Source: Pithys albifrons albifrons (taxonomy: Eukaryota; Chordata; Aves; Passeriformes; Thamnophilidae). Taken from it: 64,000 nucleotides of DNA. Both the position numbers and the translations under genes were made by a program. The notes under the pieces are model-generated. The model saw only the letters and a list, made by a program, of their open reading frames with translations. It was not told the DNA's origin and searched no databases. Shown here one piece after another: positions 11,158 through 23,130 of this stretch (position 1 is its first letter; each line of letters starts with the position of its first letter). The stretch is taken from the NCBI RefSeq assembly GCF_047495875.1, contig NC_092472.1, positions 293,349-357,348 on the forward strand, written 5' to 3'.

Positions 11158-13692
11158 TTTATTGATGACTCCAGGGAAATTTCCAAGGGCTCCCAAGGGA
11201 TCAGGGGTGTCCTCCAGGGAGGATGACCTCCTCATACAGCTGGAAAGGGACAGGACAGGGATGTCACCACCAGTTCCAGTCCTGAAAGGCAGAGCCCAAA
11301 ACATCAGCCCCGGGGTCCACTGGGGCATGAGAGGGGACTTGTTCCTACCCCATCTGTCTGAAAGGACCTGGATCAGGAGAGGGGAAATGAATCCTGAGAT
11401 CCATGTGGCCTCCAGACTAAATCAGCCCGGTACTCTGAGATCTCCCAGAGCCCCTCCCTGCTTTCTTGGTGATGCTGGGGGTCTGCAGAGCCACCTGAGT
11501 GCCAGAAAAGACGTGGGGGAAGCTGTCTAGCTCACCTGGGACACAGATGAGGGACAGCCACCACTGTGTCCGTTTGCTGTGCCCAAGTTCTGCCTAACCC
11601 TGAGGGTTCAGCGATCACCCAGGACCCTCCCAGGACCCTTTGGGGGCCTGAGGACCCTCTGATATTTCTCACCTGGAGAGGCAACCAGAGAGGAAACTCA
11701 GCGTCACTCGCGCAGAAGTTCCACCTGGTCAGCCACAGGGGGCTGTGGAGAAAGGCAGGGTTAGAGACAGTGGGATGTTCTGGGGCTCACTGGGATGTAC
11801 TGGGAAACACTGGGATGCCCTGCAGGGTCGTGGCCATAAGAGAGGAGAGTCTGGGCCTAGAAGAACTCAGAGTACCCACCTCAGACCTCTTCAGTCGACT
11901 GATCTTGATACCTCCCTGTAGAGAGACCGTGAAGTGTCACTGGTCACTGGGGTATCCACAGTCCCCATAAGGGATGGGGGACTAAATTGGCCCGCAGTTC
12001 CCACACTGGATGCCCCCCAACTCCAGTACTTACCCCAATACATCCACCTATACCTGCTCCTGTGAGTGCCTGAGCAAGGAGAGCACAGGTTTAATCAGGA
12101 TTGGCCCCTCTGGGGCTGTGGGTGACACAGGTGTCCCCAGACCCCCAATGGCTGCCCTCTGACGTAGAGGGAAAATCCCTTCTGCTCCTCCCAGTCCCAC
12201 TCTGTCCAGTTTCCCCTGGGATCCCTGATCCAGCAGGGATCAGGGTGGGGATGGAGACAAGGAGAGTGAGGGCAAATCAGGGCATTCAAGGAGGATGAGG
12301 GTGAGAGGGAGGGGACCCAAAGATGGTGAACTGGGGGAAACTGGGGACCACACATTGTGGGAATCAGGGTCTAGAAAGGATAGAACTGTAAGAAAGGCAG
12401 GTGAGGTGGAAGGAATTCCAGTGGAGAAAAAATGGGGAATGAAGCAGGGGATGGATGAGGTCAGGAAAACAAGGAAAGGGGCAAAATTAAAGGAATTTGG
12501 AGGTGGTTTGGGACTAGGGAGTCAAGGAATGGGATTTAGCAGCATCACTGTGAAGTGCAATGGGAAAGTGAAAGGATTAGGGTGGAAAGAGGAAAGGAAA
12601 TGGGTTGGGAATGATGCCCTGTGTGTGTATACTGGGGTGGACTGGGGTGTGTGATAACACAATGGGGCTCATGAAGAAGGGGACTCCCCAGGAAAAACTG
12701 GGGTGGACTGGGGAGCACTGAGATGCCCTGGAGGGTTGTGACCATGACAGAGGAGAATCTGGGCCCAGTAAAACTCCTGGTACTCCCCTGGCCGTCCACT
12801 CCACGGATGATGCCATTCTGTAGAGAGATCATGAGATGCCACTGGTCACTGGGGTATCCCCAGTTCCAGTAAGGTATAGGGGGACCAAACTGCCCCCCAT
12901 TTCCCACAGTGGGTGCCCCCCAACTCCAGGACTTACCCAATCACAGCCTTCACCACTTATTTCAGTGGGGTCCTACAGAAGGAGAGCAAAGACTTGGTTG
13001 AGATTGGCCCTTGTGAGTCTGTAGTGGGGACACAGGTGTCCTCACCCCCCCAGCCCATGGCTACATGCCACTCTGAGCAGGAGTGCTTGGGATTAAGGCT
13101 CTTACGGAAGCTGGGGACAGGAGGAAAGGCAATGGGTTGAGGGGAAAGACTGGAGGAAAGATCCTGGGAAACATCCATGGGGGGACATGTCCCTGTTCAG
13201 CCTGGCTTGGCTTTGCCCCAATTCGGCGCACTTTGGCCCTTGGTCCTGTTTGTCCTAATTTGACTCAATTTGAGCTTGGTCCAGTTCACCCCAGTTTAGG
13301 TTCAGCCTTTATCCTTGGATGGGAAACAGAGAAGATCCTGGGGAGATGCCTGAGGGAACTAAGGGGATGGGATGGGGAGGTGCAAAATGTGCAAAAGAAA
13401 ACCAGAAACCAGTGTGACTCTGCCAGGAAAGAGCCTAGTTCAAACATTCCATGAGAAACCAGAGCTCCGGCTCCAGGAGTACAATTACAGGATGGGGAAG
13501 AACAGAAGGAATCATGGCAGGAAGAAAGAGGCATTGCCTGGAGGTGCAGGGGAGTCCTGAGGGACTTCCTGGAGTGGGAAGAAGCTCACCCCTGAACCTA
13601 TCCCAGTGGCATCGGAATCTTACCATGGCTTCTGCCTGAGGGCTCAGCAGGATGGTGAAGAGCAGGGCCACGCTGAGCACAGTGACCTTCAT
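11158..13692 (-). CDS. Small multi-exon gene with signal peptide, left copy, function unknown
   Basis: Mirror of the plus-strand gene at 19322-21856, and almost identical to it. The coding part runs from ATG 13692 to stop 11704-11706. Inferred exons, in order, are 13624-13692, 12937-12972, a doubtful one starting at 12817, 12034-12069, 11880-11915 and 11673-11742. A 3' UTR exon runs from 11239 to the AATAAA at 11158-11163. Exon content and alternatives are described under the right-arm copy. Differences between the copies noticed so far fall in introns or the 3' UTR, so both should give the same peptide. No related domain was recognised. Confidence 0.6.
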
Positions 13693-14384
13693 CTTCCTCT
13701 CACAGTGGGGAGTGCTGGGTGAGGCTGGAGAAGGTGAGGAACACACTTATCCCTCCTGGGACTCCTCCCTGCACCCTCCCCAAGAGCCCCCAGTGTAAAG
13801 CTTGGCTTGGCAGACTCCAGCTCTGGCCACAAGCCCAGCCCTGCCACAGAGTCCATCCTGCCTCTGGCATGGATCCAGCCACCATCCCTGGCATCTGTCC
13901 AGCTTCCTGCTCAGAGCAGCTGCCCCTGGAAGGGCCCAGGCCCCTGAAGGAGCCTGGAGGCAGACAGGGATCCAAAAGCAGCTGCACACCCTGTGGGTCA
14001 ACCCCTTCTGCAACACAATCCATCCTCCCACAGCCCCCAAAGCCTGAACCCCCCATCTGCTGGTGCCTCTCCCTTCCCAGAGCTTTCCCTGCAGGACACC
14101 CCAGAGCTGACCCCAGCCCCAAACTTGGCACATTTGAGCACAATTATCCCTGTGTCCACTCCAGCCCCTTGGCTGAATGAGGGGCTGACACTGACCCCTC
14201 TTCTCGGGGCACCAGGACCCCAGGATGAGGCAAAAAAGGGAGGTGGCAGATAAAGGGGGTCACAGGCCATGGGAGCAGCCTGGCATCTCCAGGCTCTGGT
14301 TAGTTGTGGAGGCACTGGGGAGCAGTGGGGAGTGTTGGCCCTGGGAGACAAGGGCTTGGCTTAGGAAAGTGCTGGGGTGGTTGC

Positions 14385-14792
14385 TAAAGTAAACAAACTT
14401 TTGCAGAGAGAGAGGACTTCACCAACAAGCTTATGAAGTTTATAGTGAAGACCTTTTATTTCACACAGCACACGGTTTGTATAGTGTTAGAGGTACATCT
14501 TATTGGCTAAAAAGGTCTCACCCCAACACCCTAGAACTTCTAATTGGTTAAAAGCCCATCTCTCACAAGTCCAGTGTTTGTATTATCTCATCCCAATGTT
14601 TTGAGGTCCATGTCCAGAGATCAGGAAGGCAGTTGAGACGTTCTCATGAAAACATTTGCAAGGAGTGACCGTTGCCTAACGGACAAACAGCAGGTGTGTG
14701 TCCTTGCAAGCTGAAGTATCTGCATGATTCTCACGGAGCTGAAGCAGTTTGGATTGCTCAGAAATTCACTTTTTGCAAGCAATCTCACAACA
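14385..14792 (-). repeat. Solo LTR with GGTTGC target duplication (left arm)
   Basis: A 408-bp LTR in minus orientation, reading TGTTGTGAG...TTTACTTTA. GGTTGC flanks it at 14379-14384 and 14793-14798. The 6-bp duplication suggests a class II (beta/alpha-like) integrase. The 3' end is TA rather than CA. The AATAAA signal reads as tttatt on the plus strand near 14455. Relatives in this window are at 50708-51116 and, more distantly, the ERV-B LTRs. Confidence 0.9.
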
Positions 14793-14798
14793 GGTTGC

Positions 14799-15377
14799 AG
14801 TGCTGGCTCCAGCCCATTTCCTGCCACTGCAGCCCCAAACCAGGCCAGGCCCAGCCACTGCCTCCCCAAGCAGAGCCCAGGGGAGAAGAACCCCTGTCCC
14901 AGCCCTCCCCCTGTCCCACCTGGGAACAGTGTCCTCCCACCTCACCCAGGGCTCACTCTGATGAGCTGTCCCTGATACGGGGTCCCAGCGACCCTGACCC
15001 CAGCAGAGCTTGTCTGCAGACTGGGCTGGGACTGGGACACAGCTCTCACAGCCCCTCTGTCCTCAGGGATGTCCTTTCCCTGCCCTCATCCCAGGGCTGT
15101 CCCTGAGCAAGATGGGACCTTCCCACCCGAGTGTCCCTTGCTCTCATCGCAGCTCAGAGGCCCCTGCCAGGTGGGACCCCTGTGGGCAGAGATCAATGAC
15201 AGTCACTGATCAGTGTCTCCTGGGAGGTGCCAGAACCTCAATTCTTCACTGACATTCAGTGAAATTTCTGGGAGATGTTCCACCCTTATGGGACACTGAC
15301 GATACAAAAGACAGCAGTTGTGGGGCAGGTGGAAAAACATTTCAGGTGATTGACTTGACTATTTGCATTGTATTTTC
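14799..15377. other. Inner end of left arm, no gene seen
   Basis: GC-rich DNA with several open frames that reappear as mirror images in the right arm. None shows a recognisable domain or a codon pattern I would trust as coding. Confidence 0.5.
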
Positions 15378-17636
15378 ATGAGGTGCCAGCACTAACCTGG
15401 AAGATTTCCTTTTGGCCCCTTTCTGCTTTTTGCCTCTTTTATTGGATAATTGAAGAATGTAGACTGAGGAGAGGCTCAGGGGAGGTAAAGCTGCTTAGCT
15501 GGGGCATTTACACCCCATAACACAAAAGGTACCCCTCTGGACAACCCCAGCTGTGGCATCTCAGGCATGCTCATGTTTGTGAATCAGCAGCTCTATGGAA
15601 GAGGGAAAGTCCACAGTTTGGTGTTTGACAGAGATTAAGGAGAGACATGACCAGGATGCCTGAGGTGCAGCTGATAGCCCCCGGACTGTCTCCTTTCCCC
15701 TCCCTGAGCAGGGCTGGGAGGAACTGGACAAATTCTTCCTGTTCCTGCTGTTCCTTCTGAGGGTTTTTTCCAACACTCAGATTTCAAGTCAGTTTTGGGC
15801 CTCGCTGTTCTCAGGCCATGACCTGCAGGAAGGTGTTGCAGAGAGAAAGGGGAGGAGAAAAGGGGGCCCTGTTGTCAACCAAATTTACATCTCATATCCC
15901 AACTTCCTGGTGCCCTCCAGTTCTCAGAGTCCCTCAGTACCTATGCATGGCACGGGGGTACACGAAACTCAGCAGGAAGTCTTTGTCCTGTTGTACTGGT
16001 TGTGACTGGGATAACTTAATGGTTTACAGGCCATGCCAGTGACCTGCCTCATCTCAGTGTAGTATCATGGAATCATGGAATCGTTTAGGTGTGATGGGAC
16101 CTTAAAGCCCATCTCATTCCATCCCCTGCCACAGGCAGGGACACCTTCCACTAGACCAGGTTGGCCCAAGCCCCATCCAACCTAGCCTTAGACACTTCCT
16201 GGGATGGGACAGCCACAGTTTCCATGGGCAACCTGGGAACACCCTCCCAGGGAAAACTTTTTTCCAAATATCCACCTAACCCTACCCTCTATCAATGGGA
16301 AGCCATTTCCCCTTCTGTCATCACTACAAGGTCCTCATCAAAAATCCCTCTTCAGCTTTCTGGGAGCCCTACTTGGCACTGGAAGGTCTCCCTGGAGCCT
16401 TCTCTTCTCTAGGCTGAACAATCCCATTAGTCCCAGCCTGTCTTCAGAGCACAGCTGCTCCAGCTCTAAGAGCATCTCTGTGGCCTCTTCTGGATCCACT
16501 TCAACAGGTCCACGTCCACAGGTCCTCTGGTGACCCAAGAGCTGGAGGCAGCACTGCAGGTGGGGTCTCACCTGAGAGGAGCAGAGGAGCAGATTCCCCT
16601 CCTTCCTTGCTGATCAGGATAAGCACAGGACATGAGGAGTTTCCAGGATAGGTCATGTTTCATTTGTCACCCACCGGCACCCCCTGATCCCTGTTGCAGG
16701 GGACTCCCACCCCTTCATCCCCCAGCTTGGATTGATACCCTGGGTTGACCTGACCCAAGTACAGCTCCTGCACTTGGTCTTGTTAAACCTCAGGAGATTC
16801 CCATGGGACCATTTATCTTTCTTGTCCAGGTCCCACTGGCTGCCATTGTGTCCCTCAGGTGTGTCACCTGCACTGCTCAGCTCAGTGTCATTTGCTAAGT
16901 GTGCCCTCAATCCCTTTGTCTAGCTCATTAAGGAAGCTATAAAATACCACTGGTCCCAGTATGGACCATGAGGGACACTGGTCACAGGTCCTTCAGTGCC
17001 TCTGGCCTGTGGCCTGCTCCCATTTTTGTTGGGCAACACGGAACACAGGCAGGTACCTCCAATGGTTGTCACCTCCAGCAGTCTGGGACCTCAACCCAAA
17101 CAAGGGTTTGGGCTTCTGAGGGAGCATCAGGAGATCGGCAACGAGGGATCTCTGGCCCTGGGTCTGCCAGAGAGACATGCCTGCACCTGCTGAGCATTGT
17201 CCTGCAGCGTTCCACACAGGTGAGGAGAAGAGAGAGGCTCTAGAAGGATCTGGAAGGAAGCAGGAAGGATCTGTGGAAGTTGATAACAACTTAGGAGAGA
17301 TGCAAAACTATTTCAGCCCCTCTTCAGGAAAGCAAATTTTCAGTGCATAACTTCGATGTCAAATACTGGATCCAAAACTCAGGAATTTGAAGGAATGGAG
17401 TCCAGCTGGGGATTCCTTGCTGGGGATAAGGGCATGAACAGTAGGACTGGGAATGAGGCAGCAGTCCTCAGCCTCTGGAGGCAGTTCCTGCTAAGTAGGA
17501 GGGACAGAAATCACTTTAAGAAATTTCTTGCAAACTCACAGTAAAGGAGGTACCAGGATCCAAGGAAACTGACACATGAAGCAGAAACACATCAATGAGG
17601 CATGAAGCAGAAACAGAAAAAGGAAAAGCCCTCTGG
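15378..17636. other. Palindrome spacer
   Basis: A 2259-bp single-copy sequence between the arms. The parts 15378-16060 and 17000-17636 show no gene. The middle is a CR1 LINE 3' end, listed separately. Confidence 0.8.
16062..16990 (-). mobile_element. CR1 LINE 3' end in the spacer
   Basis: On the minus strand this ends in the CR1-style terminal repeat (atggaatcatggaatcg read on plus at about 16068). Upstream come the standard 3' blocks on wound-up consensus: ccttccactagaccagg and ccagctctaagagcatctct, then the RT C-terminus. The 5' part is missing, as usual for CR1. Confidence 0.8.
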
Positions 17637-18221
17637 GAAAATACAATGCAAATAGTCAAGTCAATCACCTGAAATGTTTTTCCACCTGCCCCACAACTGC
17701 TGTCTTTTGTATCGTCAGTGTCCCATAAGGGTGGAACATCTCCCAGAAATTTCACTGAATGTCAGTGAAGAATTGAGGTTCTGGCACCTCCCAGGAGACA
17801 CTGATCAGTGACTGTCATTGATCTCTGCCCACAGGGGTCCCACCTGGCAGGGGCCTCTGAGCTGCGATGAGAGCAAGGGACACTCGGGTGGGAAGGTCCC
17901 ATCTTGCTCAGGGACAGCCCTGGGATGAGGGCAGGGAAAGGACATCCCTGAGGACAGAGGGGCTGTGAGAGCTGTGTCCCAGTCCCAGCCCAGTCTGCAG
18001 ACAAGCTCTGCTGGGGTCAGGGTCGCTGGGACCCCGTATCAGGGACAGCTCATCAGAGTGAGCCCTGGGTGAGGTGGGAGGACACTGTTCCCAGGTGGGA
18101 CAGGGGGAGGGCTGGGACAGGGGTTCTTCTCCCCTGGGCTCTGCTTGGGGAGGCAGTGGCTGGGCCTGGCCTGGTTTGGGGCTGCAGTGGCAGGAAATGG
18201 GCTGGAGCCAGCACTGCAACC

Positions 18222-18629
18222 TGTTGTGAGATTGCTTGCAAAAAGTGAATTTCTGAGCAATCCAAACTGCTTCAGCTCCGTGAGAATCATGCAGATACTT
18301 CAGCTTGCAAGGACACACACCTGCTGTTTGTCCGTTAGGCAACGGTCACTCCTTGCAAATGTTTTCATGAGAACGTCTCAACTGCCTTCCTGATCTCTGG
18401 ACATGGACCTCAAAACATTGGGATGAGATAATACAAACACTGGACTTGTGAGAGATGGGCTTTTAACCAATTAGAAGTTCTAGGGTGTTGGGGTGAGACC
18501 TTTTTAGCCAATAAGATGTACCTCTAACACTATACAAACCGTGTGCTGTGTGAAATAAAAGGTCTTCACTATAAACTTCATAAGCTTGTTGGTGAAGTCC
18601 TCTCTCTCTGCAAAAGTTTGTTTACTTTA
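18222..18629 (+). repeat. Solo LTR (right arm), co-oriented with the gene
   Basis: Mirror of 14385-14792, with GCAACC on both sides (18216-18221 and 18630-18635). It lies about 0.7 kb upstream of the ATG of the small gene and points the same way. A TATA-like ctatacaaa lies near 18531 and aataaa near 18554. Confidence 0.9.
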
Positions 18630-19321
18630 GCAACCACCCCAGCACTTTCCTAAGCCAAGCCCTTGTCTCCCAGGGCCAACACTCCCCACTGCTCCCCAGT
18701 GCCTCCACAACTAACCAGAGCCTGGAGATGCCAGGCTGCTCCCATGGCCTGTGACCCCCTTTATCTGCCACCTCCCTTTTTTGCCTCATCCTGGGGTCCT
18801 GGTGCCCCGAGAAGAGGGGTCAGTGTCAGCCCCTCATTCAGCCAAGGGGCTGGAGTGGACACAGGGATAATTGTGCTCAAATGTGCCAAGTTTGGGGCTG
18901 GGGTCAGCTCTGGGGTGTCCTGCAGGGAAAGCTCTGGGAAGGGAGAGGCACCAGCAGATGGGGGGTTCAGGCTTTGGGGGCTGTGGGAGGATGGATTGTG
19001 TTGCAGAAGGGGTTGACCCACAGGGTGTGCAGCTGCTTTTGGATCCCTGTCTGCCTCCAGGCTCCTTCAGGGGCCTGGGCCCTTCCAGGGGCAGCTGCTC
19101 TGAGCAGGAAGCTGGACAGATGCCAGGGATGGTGGCTGGATCCATGCCAGAGGCAGGATGGACTCTGTGGCAGGGCTGGGCTTGTGGCCAGAGCTGGAGT
19201 CTGCCAAGCCAAGCTTTACACTGGGGGCTCTTGGGGAGGGTGCAGGGAGGAGTCCCAGGAGGGATAAGTGTGTTCCTCACCTTCTCCAGCCTCACCCAGC
19301 ACTCCCCACTGTGAGAGGAAG

Positions 19322-21856
19322 ATGAAGGTCACTGTGCTCAGCGTGGCCCTGCTCTTCACCATCCTGCTGAGCCCTCAGGCAGAAGCCATGGTAAGATTCC
19401 GATGCCACTGGGATAGGTTCAGGGGTGAGCTTCTTCCCACTCCAGGAAGTCCCTCAGGACTCCCCTGCACCTCCAGGCAATGCCTCTTTCTTCCTGCCAT
19501 GATTCCTTCTGTTCTTCCCCATCCTGTAATTGTACTCCTGGAGCCGGAGCTCTGGTTTCTCATGGAATGTTTGAACTAGGCTCTTTCCTGGCAGAGTCAC
19601 ACTGGTTTCTGGTTTTCTTTTGCACATTTTGCACCTCCCCATCCCATCCCCTTAGTTCCCTCAGGCATCTCCCCAGGATCTTCTCTGTTTCCCATCCAAG
19701 GATAAAGGCTGAACCTAAACTGGGGTGAACTGGACCAAGCTCAAATTGAGTCAAATTAGGACAAACAGGACCAAGGGCCAAAGTGCGCCGAATTGGGGCA
19801 AAGCCAAGCCAGGCTGAACAGGGACATGTCCCCCCATGGATGTTTCCCAGGATCTTTCCTCCAGTCTTTCCCCTCAACCCATTGCCTTTCCTCCTGTCCC
19901 CAGCTTCCGTAAGAGCCTTAATCCCAAGCACTCCTGCTCAGAGTGGCATGTAGCCATGGGCTGGGGGGGTGAGGACACCTGTGTCCCCACTACAGACTCA
20001 CAAGGGCCAATCTCAACCAAGTCTTTGCTCTCCTTCTGTAGGACCCCACTGAAATAAGTGGTGAAGGCTGTGATTGGGTAAGTCCTGGAGTTGGGGGGCA
20101 CCCACTGTGGGAAATGGGGGGCAGTTTGGTCCCCCTATACCTTACTGGAACTGGGGATACCCCAGTGACCAGTGGCATCTCATGATCTCTCTACAGAATG
20201 GCATCATCCGTGGAGTGGACGGCCAGGGGAGTACCAGGAGTTTTACTGGGCCCAGATTCTCCTCTGTCATGGTCACAACCCTCCAGGGCATCTCAGTGCT
20301 CCCCAGTCCACCCCAGTTTTTCCTGGGGAGTCCCCTTCTTCATGAGCCCCATTGTGTTATCACACACCCCAGTCCACCCCAGTATACACACACAGGGCAT
20401 CATTCCCAACCCATTTCCTTTCCTCTTTCCACCCTAATCCTTTCACTTTCCCATTGCACTTCACAGTGATGCTGCTAAATCCCATTCCTTGACTCCCTAG
20501 TCCCAAACCACCTCCAAATTCCTTTAATTTTGCCCCTTTCCTTGTTTTCCTGACCTCATCCATCCCCTGCTTCATTCCCCATTTTCTCTCCACTGGAATT
20601 CCTTCCACCTCACCTGCCTTTCTTACAGTTCTATCCTTTCTAGACCCTGATTCCCACAATGTGTGGTCCCCAGTTTCCCCCAGTTCACCATCTTTGGGTC
20701 CCCTCCCTCTCACCCTCATCCTCCTTGAATGCCCTGATTTGCCCTCACTCTCCTTGTCTCCATCCCCACCCTGATCCCTGCTGGATCAGGGATCCCAGGG
20801 GAAACTGGACAGAGTGGGACTGGGAGGAGCAGAAGGGATTTTCCCTCTACGTCAGAGGGCAGCCATTGGGGGTCTGGGGACACCTGTGTCACCCACAGCC
20901 CCAGAGGGGCCAATCCTGATTAAACCTGTGCTCTCCTTGCTCAGGCACTCACAGGAGCAGGTATAGGTGGATGTATTGGGGTAAGTACTGGAGTTGGGGG
21001 GCATCCAGTGTGGGAACTGCGGGCCAATTTAGTCCCCCATCCCTTATGGGGACTGTGGATGCCCCAGTGACCAGTGACACTTCACGGTCTCTCTACAGGG
21101 AGGTATCAAGATCAGTCGACTGAAGAGGTCTGAGGTGGGTACTCTGAGTTCTTCTAGGCCCAGACTCTCCTCTCTTATGGCCACGACCCTGCAGGGCATC
21201 CCAGTGTTTCCCAGTACATCCCAGTGAGCCCCAGAACATCCCACTGTCTCTAACCCTGCCTTTCTCCACAGCCCCCTGTGGCTGACCAGGTGGAACTTCT
21301 GCGCGAGTGACGCTGAGTTTCCTCTCTGGTTGCCTCTCCAGGTGAGAAATATCAGAGGGTCCTCAGGCCCCCAAAGGGTCCTGGGAGGGTCCTGGGTGAT
21401 CGCTGAACCCTCAGGGTTAGGCAGAACTTGGGCACAGCAAACGGACACAGTGGTGGCTGTCCCTCATCTGTGTCCCAGGTGAGCTAGACAGCTTCCCCCA
21501 CGTCTTTTCTGGCACTCAGGTGGCTCTGCAGACCCCCAGCATCACCAAGAAAGCAGGGAGGGGCTCTGGGAGATCTCAGAGTACCGGGCTGATTTAGTCT
21601 GGAGGCCACATGGATCTCAGGATTCATTTCCCCTCTCCTGATCCAGGTCCTTTCAGACAGATGGGGTAGGAACAAGTCCCCTCTCATGCCCCAGTGGACC
21701 CCGGGGCTGATGTTTTGGGCTCTGCCTTTCAGGACTGGAACTGGTGGTGACATCCCTGTCCTGTCCCTTTCCAGCTGTATGAGGAGGTCATCCTCCCTGG
21801 AGGACACCCCTGATCCCTTGGGAGCCCTTGGAAATTTCCCTGGAATCATCAATAAA
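19322..21856 (+). CDS. Small multi-exon gene with signal peptide, right copy, function unknown
   Basis: Exon 1 (19322-19390) encodes a 23-residue start beginning MKVTVLSVALLF, a clear signal peptide ending near QAEA, followed by a GTAAG donor. Four further exons fit splice rules in phase 0: 20042-20077, 20945-20980, 21099-21134 and 21272-21341 (stop 21308-21310, then a CAG/GTGAGA donor). The first three are exactly 36 nt each. A 3' UTR exon starts at 21775 with AATAAA at 21851-21856. A possible exon at 20197-20226 has a perfect acceptor, but its donor reads GG. The mature peptide would be about 48 residues, glycine-rich in the middle (motif AGIGGC) and basic near the end. The tiny phase-0 exons recall FXYD genes, but the FXYD motif is absent and the hydrophobic run is too short for a confident membrane span. 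Function is unknown. Confidence 0.6.
19975..21235 (+). repeat. Tandemly duplicated two-exon cassette inside the gene
   Basis: About 19975-20340 and 20875-21230 align along exon, intron and second exon, including the ctggagttggggggca intron block and the ccccagtgacc block. The cassette duplication doubled one exon pair. The donor of the second exon in the first cassette is GG instead of GT, so this exon may be skipped. Confidence 0.8.
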
Positions 21857-21878
21857 CCCCTTCAGCAAAGCCATGGTC

Positions 21879-22029
21879 TGAGTCTGTCTGTGTCTGTGTT
21901 CATGTGTGTTCCTGTGTCCGTGTGTGTGTCCCCATGTCCTTGTGTGTGTCCCCATGTCCATGTGTGTGTCCCCATGTCCACACATGTGTTCCCATGTCTA
22001 TGTGTGCTCCCATGTCCTTGTACCCTCCC
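21879..22029. repeat. Minisatellite (right arm)
   Basis: Mirror of the minisatellite at 10985-11135. It begins just after the gene's polyadenylation signal. Confidence 0.85.
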
Positions 22030-22394
22030 TTCTCCAGCCCCTGCACACTCGGTGCCTCTCTGCCCACACTCTGATAATCAGCAGAGTACTCAGGGGGCAC
22101 CTGAGGATCTCTGCACAGGAGATCCCCTTCACCCCCTCCATGTATCCCCCAGGCAGGACAGGTTGGGGGACTCTGGTGTATCCCCCCAGGGGCTAGGAAA
22201 GGTGAGGGGCACAAGGGCAACCACTGGGGCACCTGGGTTTGGGAACACAGCAGGAAACAGGTGCTGGCTGGGGCTTCATGAGCACCATCTCAAAGGAGCA
22301 CAGGTTGGATTTGGGAATGGAGAGGAACAGGCACAAGAAGCCTGGAACCTCTGGGTCCTCTGTCCACCTCTAAGAGGGACAGGAAAGGGCTTAA

Positions 22395-23130
22395 AGGGAG
22401 CCAGAGGATGTAAAATACTCCCAGATACCAATACAGGCTGGGGGATGAAGGGGCCAAGAGCAGCCCTGCACACAAGGACATGGGGATACTTGTGGATGAA
22501 AAGCAGGATGTGACCCAGCAATGTGGGCTCACAGCCAGGAACCTGCTGTGTCCTGGCCTCATCCTACAGCATGGGCAGTAGATGAGGGTGAGTTCTGCCC
22601 GTCTGCTCTGCTCAGGTGAGATCTCAACTGCAGTGCTGCTTCCAGTTCTGGGGACCTCTCAGTGTTTGTAATGCACCTGCCCTGAATGGTAATCACTTTT
22701 GGTTACCCTGCCAGCCCCTGCATCTCATGCAGCTCGATGGGGTCCTTAACGCAAGAAAGACAGGGACCTCTTGGAGCAGTTCCAGAAGAAGCCACCAAGA
22801 TGATCAGAGGGCTGGAGCACCTCTCTGATGGAGACAGGCTGAGAGAGTTGGGGGTTTTTCATCCTGGAGAACAAAATGGCTGTGGGGAGACTTCCCTGGG
22901 GTCTCGCAGTACTTAAAGGTGGTTTATTAGAAACATGTGGGCAAAGGTTTCAGTAGGGCCTGTGGCAAAAGGACAAGGGGTGAGCAATTTAAACTAAAAG
23001 AGGGTCAGTTCAGACTACAGATAAAGAAGACATATTTTATGATGAGAATGGTGAAACACTGGAACACTTTTTCAGGGAGGCAGTGGTGAAACATTCAAGA
23101 CCAAGCTGGATGGGGCTTTGAGCAACCTCA
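22395..23130 (+). mobile_element. CR1 LINE 3' end (right arm)
   Basis: Mirror of 9884-10619, in plus orientation. It starts in the RT C-terminal block (ataccaatacaggctggggg) and ends near gagcaacctcatg, short of the CR1 terminal repeats. The DNA from 23130 to 23764 has a decayed CR1 RT fragment on the minus strand (about 23479-23629) and nothing else recognised. Confidence 0.85.

Larger units (their letters stand above)
9247..15377. repeat. Inner part of left palindrome arm
   Basis: Reverse complement of 17637-23767 with constant register (left plus right coordinate equals 33014 throughout). Only about four single-base differences were noticed, near 9855, 11169, 11950 and 12430. The match ends abruptly at 15377/17637. 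Confidence 0.95.

Noticed and set aside
10501..11328. Long minus-strand open frame of 275 codons, also mirrored at 21686-22513
   Set aside because: It runs through the minisatellite and the gene's 3' UTR region; the protein is low complexity and has no domain. It looks like an artefact of a stop-free tandem repeat.
13700..14351. Several 80-150 codon frames on both strands near the gene start, mirrored in the other arm
   Set aside because: They overlap one another on both strands and include the promoter-proximal region; no domain or splice support.
15378..17636. Sequencing fold-back artefact as the origin of the palindrome
   Set aside because: A fold-back read would give no unique 2.26 kb spacer and no ERV in only one arm. 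A haplotype-merging error is still possible and is noted in the findings.
19322..21310. Assignment of the small gene to the FXYD family
   Set aside because: Exon sizes, phase and a few positions around AGxxxCxxG fit loosely, but the FXYD motif is missing and the hydrophobic core is too short. Left as unnamed.
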